A DNA stretch of 64,000 nt from JBOGNO01 sp050747245 (GTDB lineage Bacteria; Acidobacteriota; Terriglobia; Acidiferrales; UBA7541): the NCBI GenBank assembly GCA_050747245.1, contig JBOGNO010000004.1, forward strand, positions 62,001 through 126,000. Direction: 5' to 3'. Every line of letters starts with the position of its first letter. Position 1 is the stretch's first letter. The translations under genes and the position numbers were made by a program. Under the pieces are notes generated by a model. The model was not told where the DNA came from. It searched no databases and saw only the letters and a program-made list of their open reading frames with translations. Positions 43,440 to 52,414 of the stretch are shown here, one piece after another.

Positions 43440-44285
43440 ATGCCTGCGAACAGTGAAATCATTGGCCTGTGGAGCGAATCGGCTCCTTACTGGGAAAAAC
43501 ACCGCGCAATTATCCGCGAGATGTTTGCGCCGGTCACCGGGGCTCTCATCGCAGACGCACAGATCACCCGCGGCCGCTCTGTCCTCGACGTAGCCACGGG
43601 CCCGGGCGAACCAGCGCTGACCATTGCCGGCCTGGTTGGCCCCGAAGGCAAAGTCGTGGGCGCAGATCCCGTTCCGGAGATGGTGGAAGCTGCTCGTCGC
43701 GAAGCGCGCCGCCGCGGACTCGCCAATGCGAGCTTTGAAGTGGCGCCGGCGGACAATCTGCCCTCTCCCGCGAACACCTTCGACGCCGTGGTGAGCCGCT
43801 TCGGCGTGATGTTTTTCCCCTCTCCCGTTGATTCTGTTCGTGAGATGTTGCGCGTGCTCAAGCCGGGCGGGCGAATCGCCTTGGCCGTCTGGCATTTCGC
43901 TGAGAAAAATCCGTTTCATTACGTCGTGGCCCAAGTCGTCGAACGCTACGTCGCTTCGCCTCCCGCAGCTCCGCAATCGCCGGACGCGTTCCGTTTCGCT
44001 GCTCCGGGAAAGTTGGCCGCTATTCTTTTGGAGGCGGGCGTGGCTGCGCCATCCGAACGCATTTTGCAGTTCTCCATCCGCGCCCCGATTTCCGCCGAGG
44101 ACTTCTGGACCTTACGCTCCGAAATGTCGGAAATGCTTCGCACCAAACTTGCTAAGCTTTCAAGGCAACAACTCGCGGACTTGAAACGCGACGTCATCGC
44201 AGCCTTTGGTGCGTACTCGGTTGAAGGCGGACTTAGTTTTCCCGCCGAAGTCCTCGTCGTAACCGGCGCGAAGCAGCCTTCCTAA
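43440..44285 (+). CDS. Class I SAM-dependent methyltransferase (UbiE/Methyltransf_11 type)
   Basis: The 281-residue protein has motif I VLDVATGPGEPALTIA, an acidic residue at the end of the next strand (VVGADPVPEM), FEVAPADNLPSP and LRVLKPGGRIALAVW, as in UbiE-type methyltransferases. The substrate is unknown. The ATG at 43440 has no strong ribosome-binding site. C/T-rich direct repeats of about 50 bp (near 43236 and 44379) flank the gene. Confidence 0.82.
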   Translation: MPANSEIIGLWSESAPYWEKHRAIIREMFAPVTGALIADAQITRGRSVLDVATGPGEPALTIAGLVGPEGKVVGADPVPEMVEAARREARRRGLANASFEVAPADNLPSPANTFDAVVSRFGVMFFPSPVDSVREMLRVLKPGGRIALAVWHFAEKNPFHYVVAQVVERYVASPPAAPQSPDAFRFAAPGKLAAILLEAGVAAPSERILQFSIRAPISAEDFWTLRSEMSEMLRTKLAKLSRQQLADLKRDVIAAFGAYSVEGGLSFPAEVLVVTGAKQPS

Positions 44286-44537
44286 TTTTCTCATCATCGA
44301 AGAATCTCCGTCGCCCCGCCAATCCAACGACGCAGGCATCGTCAGCTGAGCCCCGCCCGCACCCAAGTAATTGTTCTTCGATCCTGCTTCCGTCTCTCTC
44401 TCCCACGCCCCATCCGATTCGCCCCATTCGACGTCTCGCCAGCCGTTCATCCTCCGTCCACTCTGGCCAATATTAGTCTCTGGCGGACCGCAGACCCTAG
44501 ATACCGTTACAATAGAGAGTCAAGGGGGGATCTTTCG

Positions 44538-45302
44538 GTGGGCGACACCCTAGACACCAAAGTTGTCCTGAAGCAGAGGGTCTTGTACGGATCGAATGAT
44601 CCGGGGTCTCTGCAAAGAGTCGCGACTGTTTACATTGACGGTAAGGAGTATCGCGTTTCGGCTCCGGCAGAAGCAAAGGGAGACGCTCTCGATTGGGTCT
44701 CACATTTTATTGTTAGACAACTGGTGGACTTGAACTCAGAAATCGAGATTCACGATGCCTTCGGCCTTCTCGCTCTAAAGACCGTCACAGAGGAACTCCA
44801 AATGCAAAAACGTGACGCCAATAGAGCACAAGGGGTACACCCGGACGGACTCCACTGCGATGCGCAGATATGTCTGAAGGGACACATCCAACACTGCGAC
44901 GGCACGCCATTCGATTCAAGAGTCCATTGCACAAAATGTGGTGCGCCGTGTATCGACGAGTGCCCGAGCTGCAGAGAGCCGATCCGCGGAGCTCGAATAT
45001 TCAGATCTGGTAGGGGCTACTCCCGCCCTCAGTTTTGTCATGGCTGCGGACGCCCGTATCCATGGATGGAGGACCGATTGAAGACCGCTCGGGAACTGCT
45101 CGAACATGATGACAAGCTCTCGCCGGATGATCGCAACACGCTTTGCGGCTTGCTCCAAGATGTGATGTCAGACCCGAAAGCCGGCCCCACCCCGGCGAAA
45201 AAGAAGCTCATTGAAATCAAGCTCGGAAAGGCGACCGGGTATGTGAGGGAAGCTGTTTTGGATCTGATTGCAAAAACCACCGCGGAACTCTTGAAAGGTT
45301 AG
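44538..45302 (+). CDS. DUF2321 zinc-ribbon protein with extra N-terminal domain
   Basis: The 254-residue product has the DUF2321 signature from about residue 105: DAQICLKGH, then the paired-cysteine ribbon CTKCGAPCIDECPSC, EPIRGARI and FCHGCGRPYPW, followed by a helical C-terminus (LKTARELLEHDDKLSPDD). About 100 N-terminal residues (VATVYIDGKEYRVSAPAEAK, FIVRQLVDLNSEIEIHDAFG) are not part of the common core and I do not recognise them. The GTG start follows GGGGGGA at seven bases. Base composition looks nearer 50% GC than its neighbours, which may mean recent acquisition. Function of the family is unknown. Confidence 0.78.
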   Translation: MGDTLDTKVVLKQRVLYGSNDPGSLQRVATVYIDGKEYRVSAPAEAKGDALDWVSHFIVRQLVDLNSEIEIHDAFGLLALKTVTEELQMQKRDANRAQGVHPDGLHCDAQICLKGHIQHCDGTPFDSRVHCTKCGAPCIDECPSCREPIRGARIFRSGRGYSRPQFCHGCGRPYPWMEDRLKTARELLEHDDKLSPDDRNTLCGLLQDVMSDPKAGPTPAKKKLIEIKLGKATGYVREAVLDLIAKTTAELLKG

Positions 45303-45592
45303 CTAAACCAGTTTCACCGTGGAGCGGTTGGCCTAACATGCGTTTGTACTCACGGCCACAGAATCGGGCCGCCATCTGGTAGGTGGTAGGCAACTCGGAA
45401 ACTACCTCAACTCCACGCATCAATGCCGCTTTCGTCTCTCTCCGAGACGTGCTAAAATGCAATTCGGAGTATGGACGACTGCTCGAACATCGGGCTGCCC
45501 CGCCCCACCCGGGCGCGCAGCCTTAACAACAAGCCCGCCCCCGGCGCCCCCGCCTCTCCGGCTCGGTACTGGTATAAAAACCTGAGCGCAGT

Positions 45593-45674
45593 TCTAATCG
45601 AGACACACCCGGAAACAAGCTCCCTCGTAAGTCATAGAAAACAAAGCATAGCTCCACTTTCTAATCGAGACACA
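45593..45674 (+). repeat. TCTAATCGAGACACA repeat, copy C
   Basis: Two TCTAATCGAGACACA boxes start at 45593 and 45660, exactly 67 bp apart, with CCGGAAACAAG and GTCATAGAAAACAAA between them as in copies B and D. The upstream promoter part of those copies is not conserved here, and the homology appears to stop after the second box. Confidence 0.65.
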
Positions 45675-45788
45675 TATGCCATCTGGGAAAAACTGGCCCG
45701 GCCCGCTTTCGCCCCCAATTTCGCCCTTCCTAATCCCGAGCTAGTCTCCTCCGGGTGCCCCATCCTCGCCGCGGCGAGGGTGGGGAAA

Positions 45789-45817
45789 TTGACTTTTCCT
45801 CGGACAAGCGATATGCA
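45789..45817 (+). promoter_or_regulatory. Candidate leuCD promoter
   Basis: TTGACT (45789-45794) and TATGCA (45812-45817) are 17 bp apart. The predicted start of transcription would be about 24 bp before the leuC ATG. Confidence 0.45.
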
Positions 45818-45847
45818 AGCTGCCCCTGAAATGATGGAAGCCAACTA

Positions 45848-47305
45848 ATGCCCCCGCGCACACTCTACGAAAAAATCTGGGACGCTCACGTGGTCCACGA
45901 ATCCGCGGGCCAGCCTTCGCTCATTTACATTGACCGCCATCTCATCCACGAAGGCACTTCGCCACAAGCCTTCGCCGGCCTCAAAGCTTCCGGCCGCAAA
46001 GTTCGCCGCCCCGATCTCACTTTCGCGGTGATGGATCATTCCGTCTCGACCAAAGATCGCACCCTCCCCATCATCGATGCCGACGCCGCCGGCCAATTCG
46101 ATGCTCTGGCGCGCAACTGCCGCGAGACCGGCGTGCGGCTCTTTGACATGCACAGCCAGAATCAGGGCATCGTTCACATCATCGGCCCCGAGCTGGGCAT
46201 CACGCAGCCGGGCCAGACCATCGTTTGCGGCGACAGCCACACTTCCACGCATGGAGCCTTCGGCGCTCTCGCCTTCGGCATCGGCACCAGCGAAGTCGAA
46301 CACGTCCTCGCCACGCAATGTCTCTCGCAATTCAAATCGAAAACCATGCGCATTGAAGTGAACGGCAAGCGCCCTCACGCGATTACCGCCAAGGATTTGA
46401 TTCTCGCCATCATCCGCAAACTCGGAATCGCCGGCGGCGTCGGCCACGTCTTTGAATACGCCGGTGAAGCCGTCCGCGCCCTCTCCATGGAAGGCCGCAT
46501 GACCATGGGCAACATGTCCATCGAAGGCGGCGCGCGCGCCGGCATGGTCGCTCCCGACGACACCACGTTCGCGTATCTCGAAGGCCGCCCCTTCGTTCCC
46601 CGCGGAAAAGATTTTCAAGCCGCCGTCGAATACTGGCGCACTTTCCCGAGCGACCCGGGCGCAAAATACGACCGCGTGATCGAGCTCGACGTCACGAATC
46701 TTCCTCCGCAAATTACCTGGGGCACGAATCCGGGCATGGTCACGGACATCACCGGCGCCGTTCCCGATCCCGCTTCCTTCTCCGATCCCGTGGACCGCGA
46801 AGCCGCCTCCCGCGCCCTCGTTTACATGGCGCTTCGCCCGGGCACGAAGATGACGGACATTCCGCTCGACCGCGTTTTTATCGGCTCGTGTACGAATTCT
46901 CGTCTGGAAGATTTGCGCATGGCCGCGCGCGTCGTCGCCGGAAAACATATCGCCAAGAATGTCAAACAGGCACTGGCCGTTCCCGGCTCGCGGCGCGTCA
47001 AAGCCGCCGCCGAAGCCGAAGGCCTCGACAAAATTTTCCAAGATGCCGGCTTCGAGTGGCGCGATTCCGGATGCAGCATGTGCATCGGCATGAATGACGA
47101 CGTTCTTCCGCCGCACGAGCGCTGCGCTTCCACTTCCAATCGAAATTTCGAAGGCCGCCAGGGCAAGGACGGACGCACCCATCTCGTCAGCCCCGTGATG
47201 GCCGCGGCCGCCGCCATTGCCGGCCACTTCGTGGATGTGCGCGCCGCCGAATGGAACGTGAATGATTCGATGGGTAAAACGCCAAATGGTGTAGGAAAGA
47301 ACTAG
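45848..47305 (+). CDS. leuC: 3-isopropylmalate dehydratase large subunit
   Basis: The 485-residue aconitase-family protein isomerises 2-isopropylmalate to 3-isopropylmalate in leucine synthesis, together with LeuD. The [4Fe-4S] ligands are C348 (GSCTNSR), C409 and C412 (SGCSMCIG), close to the E. coli positions. The CGDSHTSTHGAFGALAFGIG segment and DHSV motif near the N-terminus are present. The cluster motif reads CSMCIGMNDD rather than the commoner CLAMN, a mild variation. leuD follows 11 bp later. Confidence 0.96.
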   Translation: MPPRTLYEKIWDAHVVHESAGQPSLIYIDRHLIHEGTSPQAFAGLKASGRKVRRPDLTFAVMDHSVSTKDRTLPIIDADAAGQFDALARNCRETGVRLFDMHSQNQGIVHIIGPELGITQPGQTIVCGDSHTSTHGAFGALAFGIGTSEVEHVLATQCLSQFKSKTMRIEVNGKRPHAITAKDLILAIIRKLGIAGGVGHVFEYAGEAVRALSMEGRMTMGNMSIEGGARAGMVAPDDTTFAYLEGRPFVPRGKDFQAAVEYWRTFPSDPGAKYDRVIELDVTNLPPQITWGTNPGMVTDITGAVPDPASFSDPVDREAASRALVYMALRPGTKMTDIPLDRVFIGSCTNSRLEDLRMAARVVAGKHIAKNVKQALAVPGSRRVKAAAEAEGLDKIFQDAGFEWRDSGCSMCIGMNDDVLPPHERCASTSNRNFEGRQGKDGRTHLVSPVMAAAAAIAGHFVDVRAAEWNVNDSMGKTPNGVGKN

Positions 47306-47316
47306 AGAGAAAACTG

Positions 47317-47955
47317 ATGAATCCTTTCACCAAACATTCCGGCCTCGTCGCTCCGCTCGACCGCGTCAACGTGGACACCGATCAAATGGTGCCCAAACAA
47401 TTTTGCAAAGCCCTCACGCGCCAGGGCTTCGGCCGCGTTCTGTTTTATGATTGGCGCTATCTCCCGGGAGAAAAACCGAATCCGGAATTTGTTCTGAATT
47501 TTCCGCGCTACCGCGGAGCCTCCATCCTTCTCGCGCGCGCCAATTTCGGATGCGGCTCCAGCCGCGAGCACGCTCCCTGGGGCATTCTCGATTACGGCTT
47601 CCGCGTCGTTCTCGCTCCCAGCTTCGCCGACATTTTTTACAACAACTCTTTCAAGAACGGCTTGCTGCCCGTCAAACTTTCGAACGAACAAATGGACGAA
47701 CTCTTCCGCCGCGCGGAAAACTCCGCAGGCTTTTCTCTCTCCGTGGATCTCGAAACGCAAACGGTCAGCGGCGATCCCGGCATCCGCTATGAATTTGAAA
47801 TCGATCCCTTCCGCAAGAGCTGCCTGATGAAAGGCCTCGACGATATCGGCCTCACCCTCGAACACGAATCCTCAATTTCCGCCTACGAAAAATCGCATCC
47901 CCGCCACGTCGTGATGTACGATCCCGTCGACGTCAAGTATTACCAGCCGCAATGA
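47317..47955 (+). CDS. leuD: 3-isopropylmalate dehydratase small subunit
   Basis: The 212-residue swivel-domain protein completes the isopropylmalate isomerase. DRVNVDTDQMVPKQF and FGCGSSREHAPWGI are characteristic. The length fits the bacterial LeuD type. It is the second gene of a leuCD operon; a LeuA-like synthase is encoded 9.6 kb away on the other strand. Confidence 0.96.
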   Translation: MNPFTKHSGLVAPLDRVNVDTDQMVPKQFCKALTRQGFGRVLFYDWRYLPGEKPNPEFVLNFPRYRGASILLARANFGCGSSREHAPWGILDYGFRVVLAPSFADIFYNNSFKNGLLPVKLSNEQMDELFRRAENSAGFSLSVDLETQTVSGDPGIRYEFEIDPFRKSCLMKGLDDIGLTLEHESSISAYEKSHPRHVVMYDPVDVKYYQPQ

Positions 47956-48011
47956 ATCGCTGACCGGTCAATTAACCCGCCGATAGCTGCCGATTTCTAT
48001 ATTTTTTTCTC

Positions 48012-48039
48012 TTGACATCTTCCAGTTTCAGCATATCCT
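48012..48039 (+). promoter_or_regulatory. Candidate promoter of the beta-helix protein gene
   Basis: TTGACA (48012-48017) and TATCCT (48034-48039) are 16 bp apart, about 140 bp before the chosen start codon, in an otherwise empty 220-bp gap after leuD. Confidence 0.35.
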
Positions 48040-48175
48040 CCGCTTTCGTCCCCAATCAAATCGGCCCCTCCCAAATCTAGCTCTTGGTTGTTGCCAGACA
48101 TCGAAAATGCTCTTCAGACGCTCAAAAGCAGTTGTTCTTCCGTCCGCCATCTACAATCCTCTGGAGGAAAAAGCC

Positions 48176-50197
48176 ATGAAAGTCAAAGCCGATATTCTTC
48201 GAAAACCCCTCGCTAGCAGGATCAACTGTGTGATTCTGCTCGGTGCGGTCACGATGGCTACGCTCGCGTTAGCGTACGCACCGTCCGCGCACGCGGCAGG
48301 CGTCGTCACCACATGCGACGAAGCCAATCTGGATGCCGCCGTCTCCGGCGGCGGCACAGTCACATTCGCGTGCAGCGGGACCATATCGTTCAGCGCCGCC
48401 TTTACCATCTCGGCCGACACCACTATCGACGGAACTGGTCAGAATGTCACCCTCACCAGGCCCAACTTGGGCTTTAACTCGGTCTCTTGCAACAGCTCGG
48501 GTGAGTTATTCTACGTGTCCGTAGGTGTCGAGCTCGACTTAAAAAACTTGACTATCAACAATGTCCTTTATAGCTGTCAAGGCACACTAGTTAACCTAGG
48601 AACGCTGTCCGTAGCCAACAGCACACTCTCCCAAAATTCTGGTGTTAATGGCGGCACTATTTCGAACTTCGGTACCTTAACGGTGACAAACAGCACATTT
48701 CTGAATAATACCGCGGGCCAGGCGGGCGCCATTTGGAACCGCTCCGCGAATGCTCTGACCGTCTCCAACAGCACCTTCTCTGGGAACACCGCTTCTGGGC
48801 AAAGGGCTGGTGCCATCATAAGCCTCGGCCCCGGAGCAGCGAACATAACTAACACCACCTTTTCAGGCAACAGCACTGCCTTCGGTGGGGATGGAGGTGC
48901 AATAGATGTCACTGGGGGAACTGCGACCATAACCAACTGCACTTTTTCCGGCAACATCGCCGGAGAGGGCGGTGGCCTCCATGAGGACTCCGGAACCGTG
49001 ACCGTGACGAATAGCACCTTTTCCGGCAATAGCGCCGTGTTTCCAAGTGGACGTGGTGGCGGAATTCAGGCGGGTGGTGGGGGAGTTAGCGGCAAAGTTA
49101 TCTTGCAGAACACGATCGTTTCAAACAGTTTATCGGGGAACAATTGTGATAACGAAGCTGGCGACAGCTTGGTCGACGGAGGCGGAAACCTGGACGATGA
49201 CGGCACATGCGGTGTGACAACAGTTGCGACATCGAGTCTGATGCTCGACCCCTCGGGGTTGCAGAACAACGGAGGCCCCACGCAAACCCTTGCGATCCTG
49301 CCAGGCAGCGTGGCCATCGACGCCGCGGTGGATGCCAATTGCCCCGTTACGGACCAGCGCGGTGTGGCCCGGCCCCAGGGTCCGCATTGCGACGTCGGCG
49401 CGTATGAGCTGATTGAGCAAAGCACTCCAGCGGGGACAAATGTTGCCGTTCCTTTGAACGGCGGTAACACGGTTCCCGGTGGTGCGTCCCTCATGTTCTC
49501 GAGCGTGACGGCCGCAGGGAACACAACACTTACGACAAGTGGCACTGGCGCGCCACCGCCTACGGGCTTCAAGTTGGGCATCCCTCCAACATACTTCCAG
49601 TTCAGCACGACCGCGGTCTTTTCTGGCTCGGTAGCCGTCTGCATCAACTACGGGGGAATCGCATTTCGCAACGCCTCGAAGCTAAAGCTGTTTCACATTG
49701 AAAATCCGAACTTTGTAGACGTCACAACCTCAAACGACACGATAAACATGATTATTTGTGGCAGCGTTACATCCTTCTCGTCTTTTGCTGTTATGGAGCC
49801 CGTGGATCAGCCGCCTGTCGCGGTGATTAATGGCGCGCCGGCAGGAGCGGTGGAGTGTGCGAGCCACGGTGGAACGCAAATTACGCTCGAGGGTTCGGCG
49901 TCGAGTGATCCGGATGGCGATGCGCTCACGTATGCTTGGACCGAGGACAGCATCCCCGTTGGCGGGAACACCCCGATCCTCACAGTCACCGTTCCGCTCG
50001 GAACTCACTCGTTCGCGCTAACGGTGACCGATCCCGGTGGGCTGAGCAACACCGCCACAGCTCAGGCGACGGTTCAGGACACCACACCACCCACGTTGAC
50101 ACTCTCAACCACAAACATCACCGTAACGCTCGCGACGGCGTCAGCGACGGGCGACAGTGAGCCTGACTGGAATTGCCTCGGCCACAGACATTTGTGA
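48176..50197 (+). CDS. Secreted beta-helix (choice-of-anchor Q type) protein, 5' part of a frameshifted gene
   Basis: The 673-residue reading frame begins with a signal peptide (cleavage near SAHAAG) and a right-handed beta-helix region rich in NSTFSGN-type repeats (about residues 120-290). A choice-of-anchor Q-like segment follows (NNGGPTQTLAILPGSVAIDA, DVGAYEL), then a PKD-like domain (SASSDPDGDALTYAW) and the first strands of a HYR domain (DTTPPTLTLS). The frame then shifts near 50140-50160 and ends at 50197, while the HYR domain continues in the +1 frame. The ATG at 48176 follows GGAGG by eight bases; an ATG at 48107 is an alternative. It is a surface or secreted protein, probably adhesive. 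Confidence 0.75.
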   Translation: MKVKADILRKPLASRINCVILLGAVTMATLALAYAPSAHAAGVVTTCDEANLDAAVSGGGTVTFACSGTISFSAAFTISADTTIDGTGQNVTLTRPNLGFNSVSCNSSGELFYVSVGVELDLKNLTINNVLYSCQGTLVNLGTLSVANSTLSQNSGVNGGTISNFGTLTVTNSTFLNNTAGQAGAIWNRSANALTVSNSTFSGNTASGQRAGAIISLGPGAANITNTTFSGNSTAFGGDGGAIDVTGGTATITNCTFSGNIAGEGGGLHEDSGTVTVTNSTFSGNSAVFPSGRGGGIQAGGGGVSGKVILQNTIVSNSLSGNNCDNEAGDSLVDGGGNLDDDGTCGVTTVATSSLMLDPSGLQNNGGPTQTLAILPGSVAIDAAVDANCPVTDQRGVARPQGPHCDVGAYELIEQSTPAGTNVAVPLNGGNTVPGGASLMFSSVTAAGNTTLTTSGTGAPPPTGFKLGIPPTYFQFSTTAVFSGSVAVCINYGGIAFRNASKLKLFHIENPNFVDVTTSNDTINMIICGSVTSFSSFAVMEPVDQPPVAVINGAPAGAVECASHGGTQITLEGSASSDPDGDALTYAWTEDSIPVGGNTPILTVTVPLGTHSFALTVTDPGGLSNTATAQATVQDTTPPTLTLSTTNITVTLATASATGDSEPDWNCLGHRHL

Positions 50198-50678
50198 CCC
50201 CAATCCAACCGTCACCAACAATGCGCCTGCGCAGTTTCCAGTTGGCTCGACGACTGTGACGTTTACAGCGACGGACCACAGCGGCAACTCAGCCCAAAAG
50301 ACACTTACCGTTCATGTGGTCTACAATTTCATCGGCTACTTCACGCCGATTCTCAATGATGGTTCGGCGTTTTACCACTCGGGGCGCACGGTTCCAGTAA
50401 AGTTCCAGCTCACGGCGGCGGATGGCTCGATTGTTTCGAATGCAGTTGCGAATATTCAGGTTTTCCAGGTACTGAGCACCCCGTCAGGAACCGTGGACAT
50501 GTCCGTAGACACAACCGCTTCAGGATCGAGCAATACAGGAACGCTGTTCCGGTTTGACCCAACCTCGAACCAATACATCTACAATCTCAACACGGGCGGA
50601 TATGCGTCTGGAACTTACTTGCTGCGGACTACACTCAACGATGGAACAACGCACGACGTGCAGTTCTCGATCAAATGA
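50157..50678 (+). pseudogene. 3' part of the frameshifted beta-helix protein gene (HYR plus PxKF-type C-terminus)
   Basis: This 173-codon stretch completes the HYR domain (ASATDICDPNPTVTNNAPAQ, TTVTFTATDHSGNSAQKTLTV) and ends with a PxKF-type domain (YFTPILNDGSAFYHSGRTVPVKFQLTA is its core region, given here only as landmark around 50338-50415). It has no signal peptide or own ribosome-binding site and only makes sense as the continuation of the preceding frame. A one-base indel near 50150 would restore a single protein of about 833 residues. It could be a real mutation, programmed slippage, or a sequencing error. Confidence 0.7.
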
Positions 50679-50707
50679 AGGCGAGATGCTAGAACTGAAA
50701 GCCGAGC

Positions 50708-50739
50708 AGGAGCGCGCGCGATTGCGCGCGCTCCTTCTT
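50708..50739 (+). terminator. Rho-independent terminator
   Basis: AGGAGCGCGCGC and GCGCGCGCTCCT form a perfect 12-bp stem with a GATT loop, followed by TCTTA. It lies 30 bp after the stop of the PxKF segment, so it ends that transcript. Confidence 0.75.
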
Positions 50740-50851
50740 ACAATTCCGCCTCCCTAATCCCGGCTCAGCTTTCAGCGGGAATCGCCGAAGGGGCATTCTC
50801 CCCGCGCGCCCGTTCAACTCATCAGACCGAGTTGAAGAAGCAGGATTTTAA

Positions 50852-51234
50852 TAGTCCCGGTACTTGACTTTATACTCAATCTATGCTACACTGAATTTAT
50901 TGAAATCAAACAATTTAACGGGGCGGGGGAAAAATCGACCCATTTCTATCTCAAGAGGGAGATGCAATTTCTAATCGAGACACACCCAGAAACAAGATTA
51001 GGGCTAAGTCAATGAAAACAAAACCTCGGAGCAAATCTTAATCGAGACACAACACATGTTTTGCCAACCCGCAAATCTCCGTGACTCTGTGATCTCCGTG
51101 GCCAATCCCCCGCAGCAAACTGGCAGAAATCAATCGGTACACCGAAAAATTGATTCGATCGTTAAAACACCAAGAATCAGTAACATCCAAAAAATCAATC
51201 GGTACAAAAACGTCATTTTCAAATCGGGTACTGG
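50852..51234 (+). repeat. Promoter-bearing dispersed repeat, copy D
   Basis: The copy runs TAGTCCCGGTAC, promoter, AACAATTTA, GGGGCGGGG, AGAGGGAGATGCAATT, box 1 (50970-50984), TCAATGAAAACAAA, box 2 (51037-51051, first base changed), CTCCGTGACTCTGTG and finally AACGTCATTTTCAAA, matching copy B throughout. It fills most of the 638-bp gap between the beta-helix gene and the EamA gene, and nothing else is supported there apart from the terminator. Confidence 0.7.
50864..50892 (+). promoter_or_regulatory. Sigma-70-like promoter inside repeat copy D
   Basis: TTGACT (50864-50869) and TACACT (50887-50892) are 17 bp apart, the same arrangement and position as in copy B. It points toward the 3' end of the convergent EamA gene, so no host gene obviously uses it. 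Confidence 0.5.
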
Positions 51235-51316
51235 AACTAGTCGCCCGCCGCGGCGGAAAGGGAGGGACTTAAACAAAACGCAGCCGAGGGAGGCGATGGG
51301 GAGCCCCGCAGGACCC

Positions 51317-52234
51317 TCAGCGGGAATCGCCGACGGGGCCGGGGGATTCCGCGGCCGCCTGCGTGGGGCCTTTGAGTTCCGCGAGCAAAATGCCCGCGAA
51401 AATCAGCGCCGCTCCGGCAAGCGTTCTTGGGCCGAGACGCTCGCGCGCGAGGAGGAACGAAGTGAGCCCGGCGAAAACGGGCTCGAGGCTGAAAATAATT
51501 GCCGTGTGTGTGGCGGTGGTAAAACGCTGCGCCCAGACTTGAATTGAATAAGCGATGGCCGTCGCGCCAATCGCCGTAAGCACGATGGCGAAACCGAGCT
51601 GCGAATTCCACCGGAGGCGCGGCAGATCCCAGCCGGTGACCGCGAAGAGCGGCAGCGCCACAAGCGTGAGCAGCGCGGTCATGGCCACCTGTAAAAAACT
51701 GAACGCGGCCACGGAATGGTTCCGGCTGAAATGCCCGACGACGATAATGTGGATCGCAAACATCACCGCGCACGCGAGCGCAAACAGATCGCCGATGTTG
51801 AGTTTGGAAAAACCCGCGCGCGGAACGGTGAGAAAATACAATCCGACGAGAGCCGCGAACGCTCCCGCCCAGACCCACATTCCAATGCGCCGGCGTCCGA
51901 AAATTCCCAGCGTCACGGGAACGATGACCACGCTCAGGGCAGTGATAAAGGCCGCCTTCGAAGGCGTCGTGAATTGGAGGCCGATGGTCTGGAACGCGTG
52001 CCCTGCAAACAAGAAGCAGCCGGTGAGCGCGCCCGCTCCCAACGCCGCGCGGTCGAGCTTGCCGAGCCCTTCGCGGAAAATCATGGCCATCACCACGGCC
52101 GCAAGCGTGAAACGCAGCGCCATGAAAACGAAAACCGAGGCGCTCGCGAGCGCGTCCTTCACGACGACGAACGTCACGCCCCAGATGAGCGTGCCGAACG
52201 CCAGTCCGATGTCCGCTTTCAGTCGCCTGCTCAT
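51317..52234 (-). CDS. EamA/DMT-family transporter
   Basis: The 305-residue protein has ten hydrophobic segments in two five-helix EamA repeats. The start LAFGTLIWGVTFVVVKDALA and the second-half LEPVFAGLTSFLLARERLGP are typical of the drug/metabolite transporter superfamily. The substrate (amino acids, metabolites or drugs) cannot be read from sequence. An overlapping minus-strand frame (51237-52256) is a shadow of this gene. Confidence 0.9.
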   Translation of the reverse strand: MSRRLKADIGLAFGTLIWGVTFVVVKDALASASVFVFMALRFTLAAVVMAMIFREGLGKLDRAALGAGALTGCFLFAGHAFQTIGLQFTTPSKAAFITALSVVIVPVTLGIFGRRRIGMWVWAGAFAALVGLYFLTVPRAGFSKLNIGDLFALACAVMFAIHIIVVGHFSRNHSVAAFSFLQVAMTALLTLVALPLFAVTGWDLPRLRWNSQLGFAIVLTAIGATAIAYSIQVWAQRFTTATHTAIIFSLEPVFAGLTSFLLARERLGPRTLAGAALIFAGILLAELKGPTQAAAESPGPVGDSR

Positions 52235-52414
52235 TTTTTATTCGCGCCGCGCCCATCGCGCGGCCGCCGCAACGCGCCGCCGCATTTCGAGCCTACGCGA
52301 ATGGCGAAGTGTAGTGCCACGGTGAAGGAATGACAACGGCCGCATCGCCGCGTAAAGCGAAAACAAGATTCGCGGTCGTTGACGCCGACAATTATCCGTC
52401 GTATAAATTACCTA

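Larger units (their letters stand above)
45303..45847. other. Intergenic stretch before leuC with repeat copy C
   Basis: This 545-bp gap holds the repeat copy C (45593-45674), a small perfect hairpin (CGTCTC/GAGACG near 45440) and the leuC promoter candidate. A plus-strand open frame at 45471-45848 reads through the repeat and is not a supported gene. Confidence 0.6.

Noticed and set aside
45471..45848. 125-codon plus-strand frame ending in TAATG at leuC
   Set aside because: It reads straight through repeat copy C (the LIETHPET and SNRDT-like translations come from the boxes) and has no domain. The overlap with leuC looks accidental.
51237..52256. 339-codon minus-strand frame overlapping the EamA gene
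   Set aside because: The composition is Arg/His/Ala-rich without membrane helices or motifs. The alternative frame gives a perfect ten-helix EamA protein, so this is a shadow.
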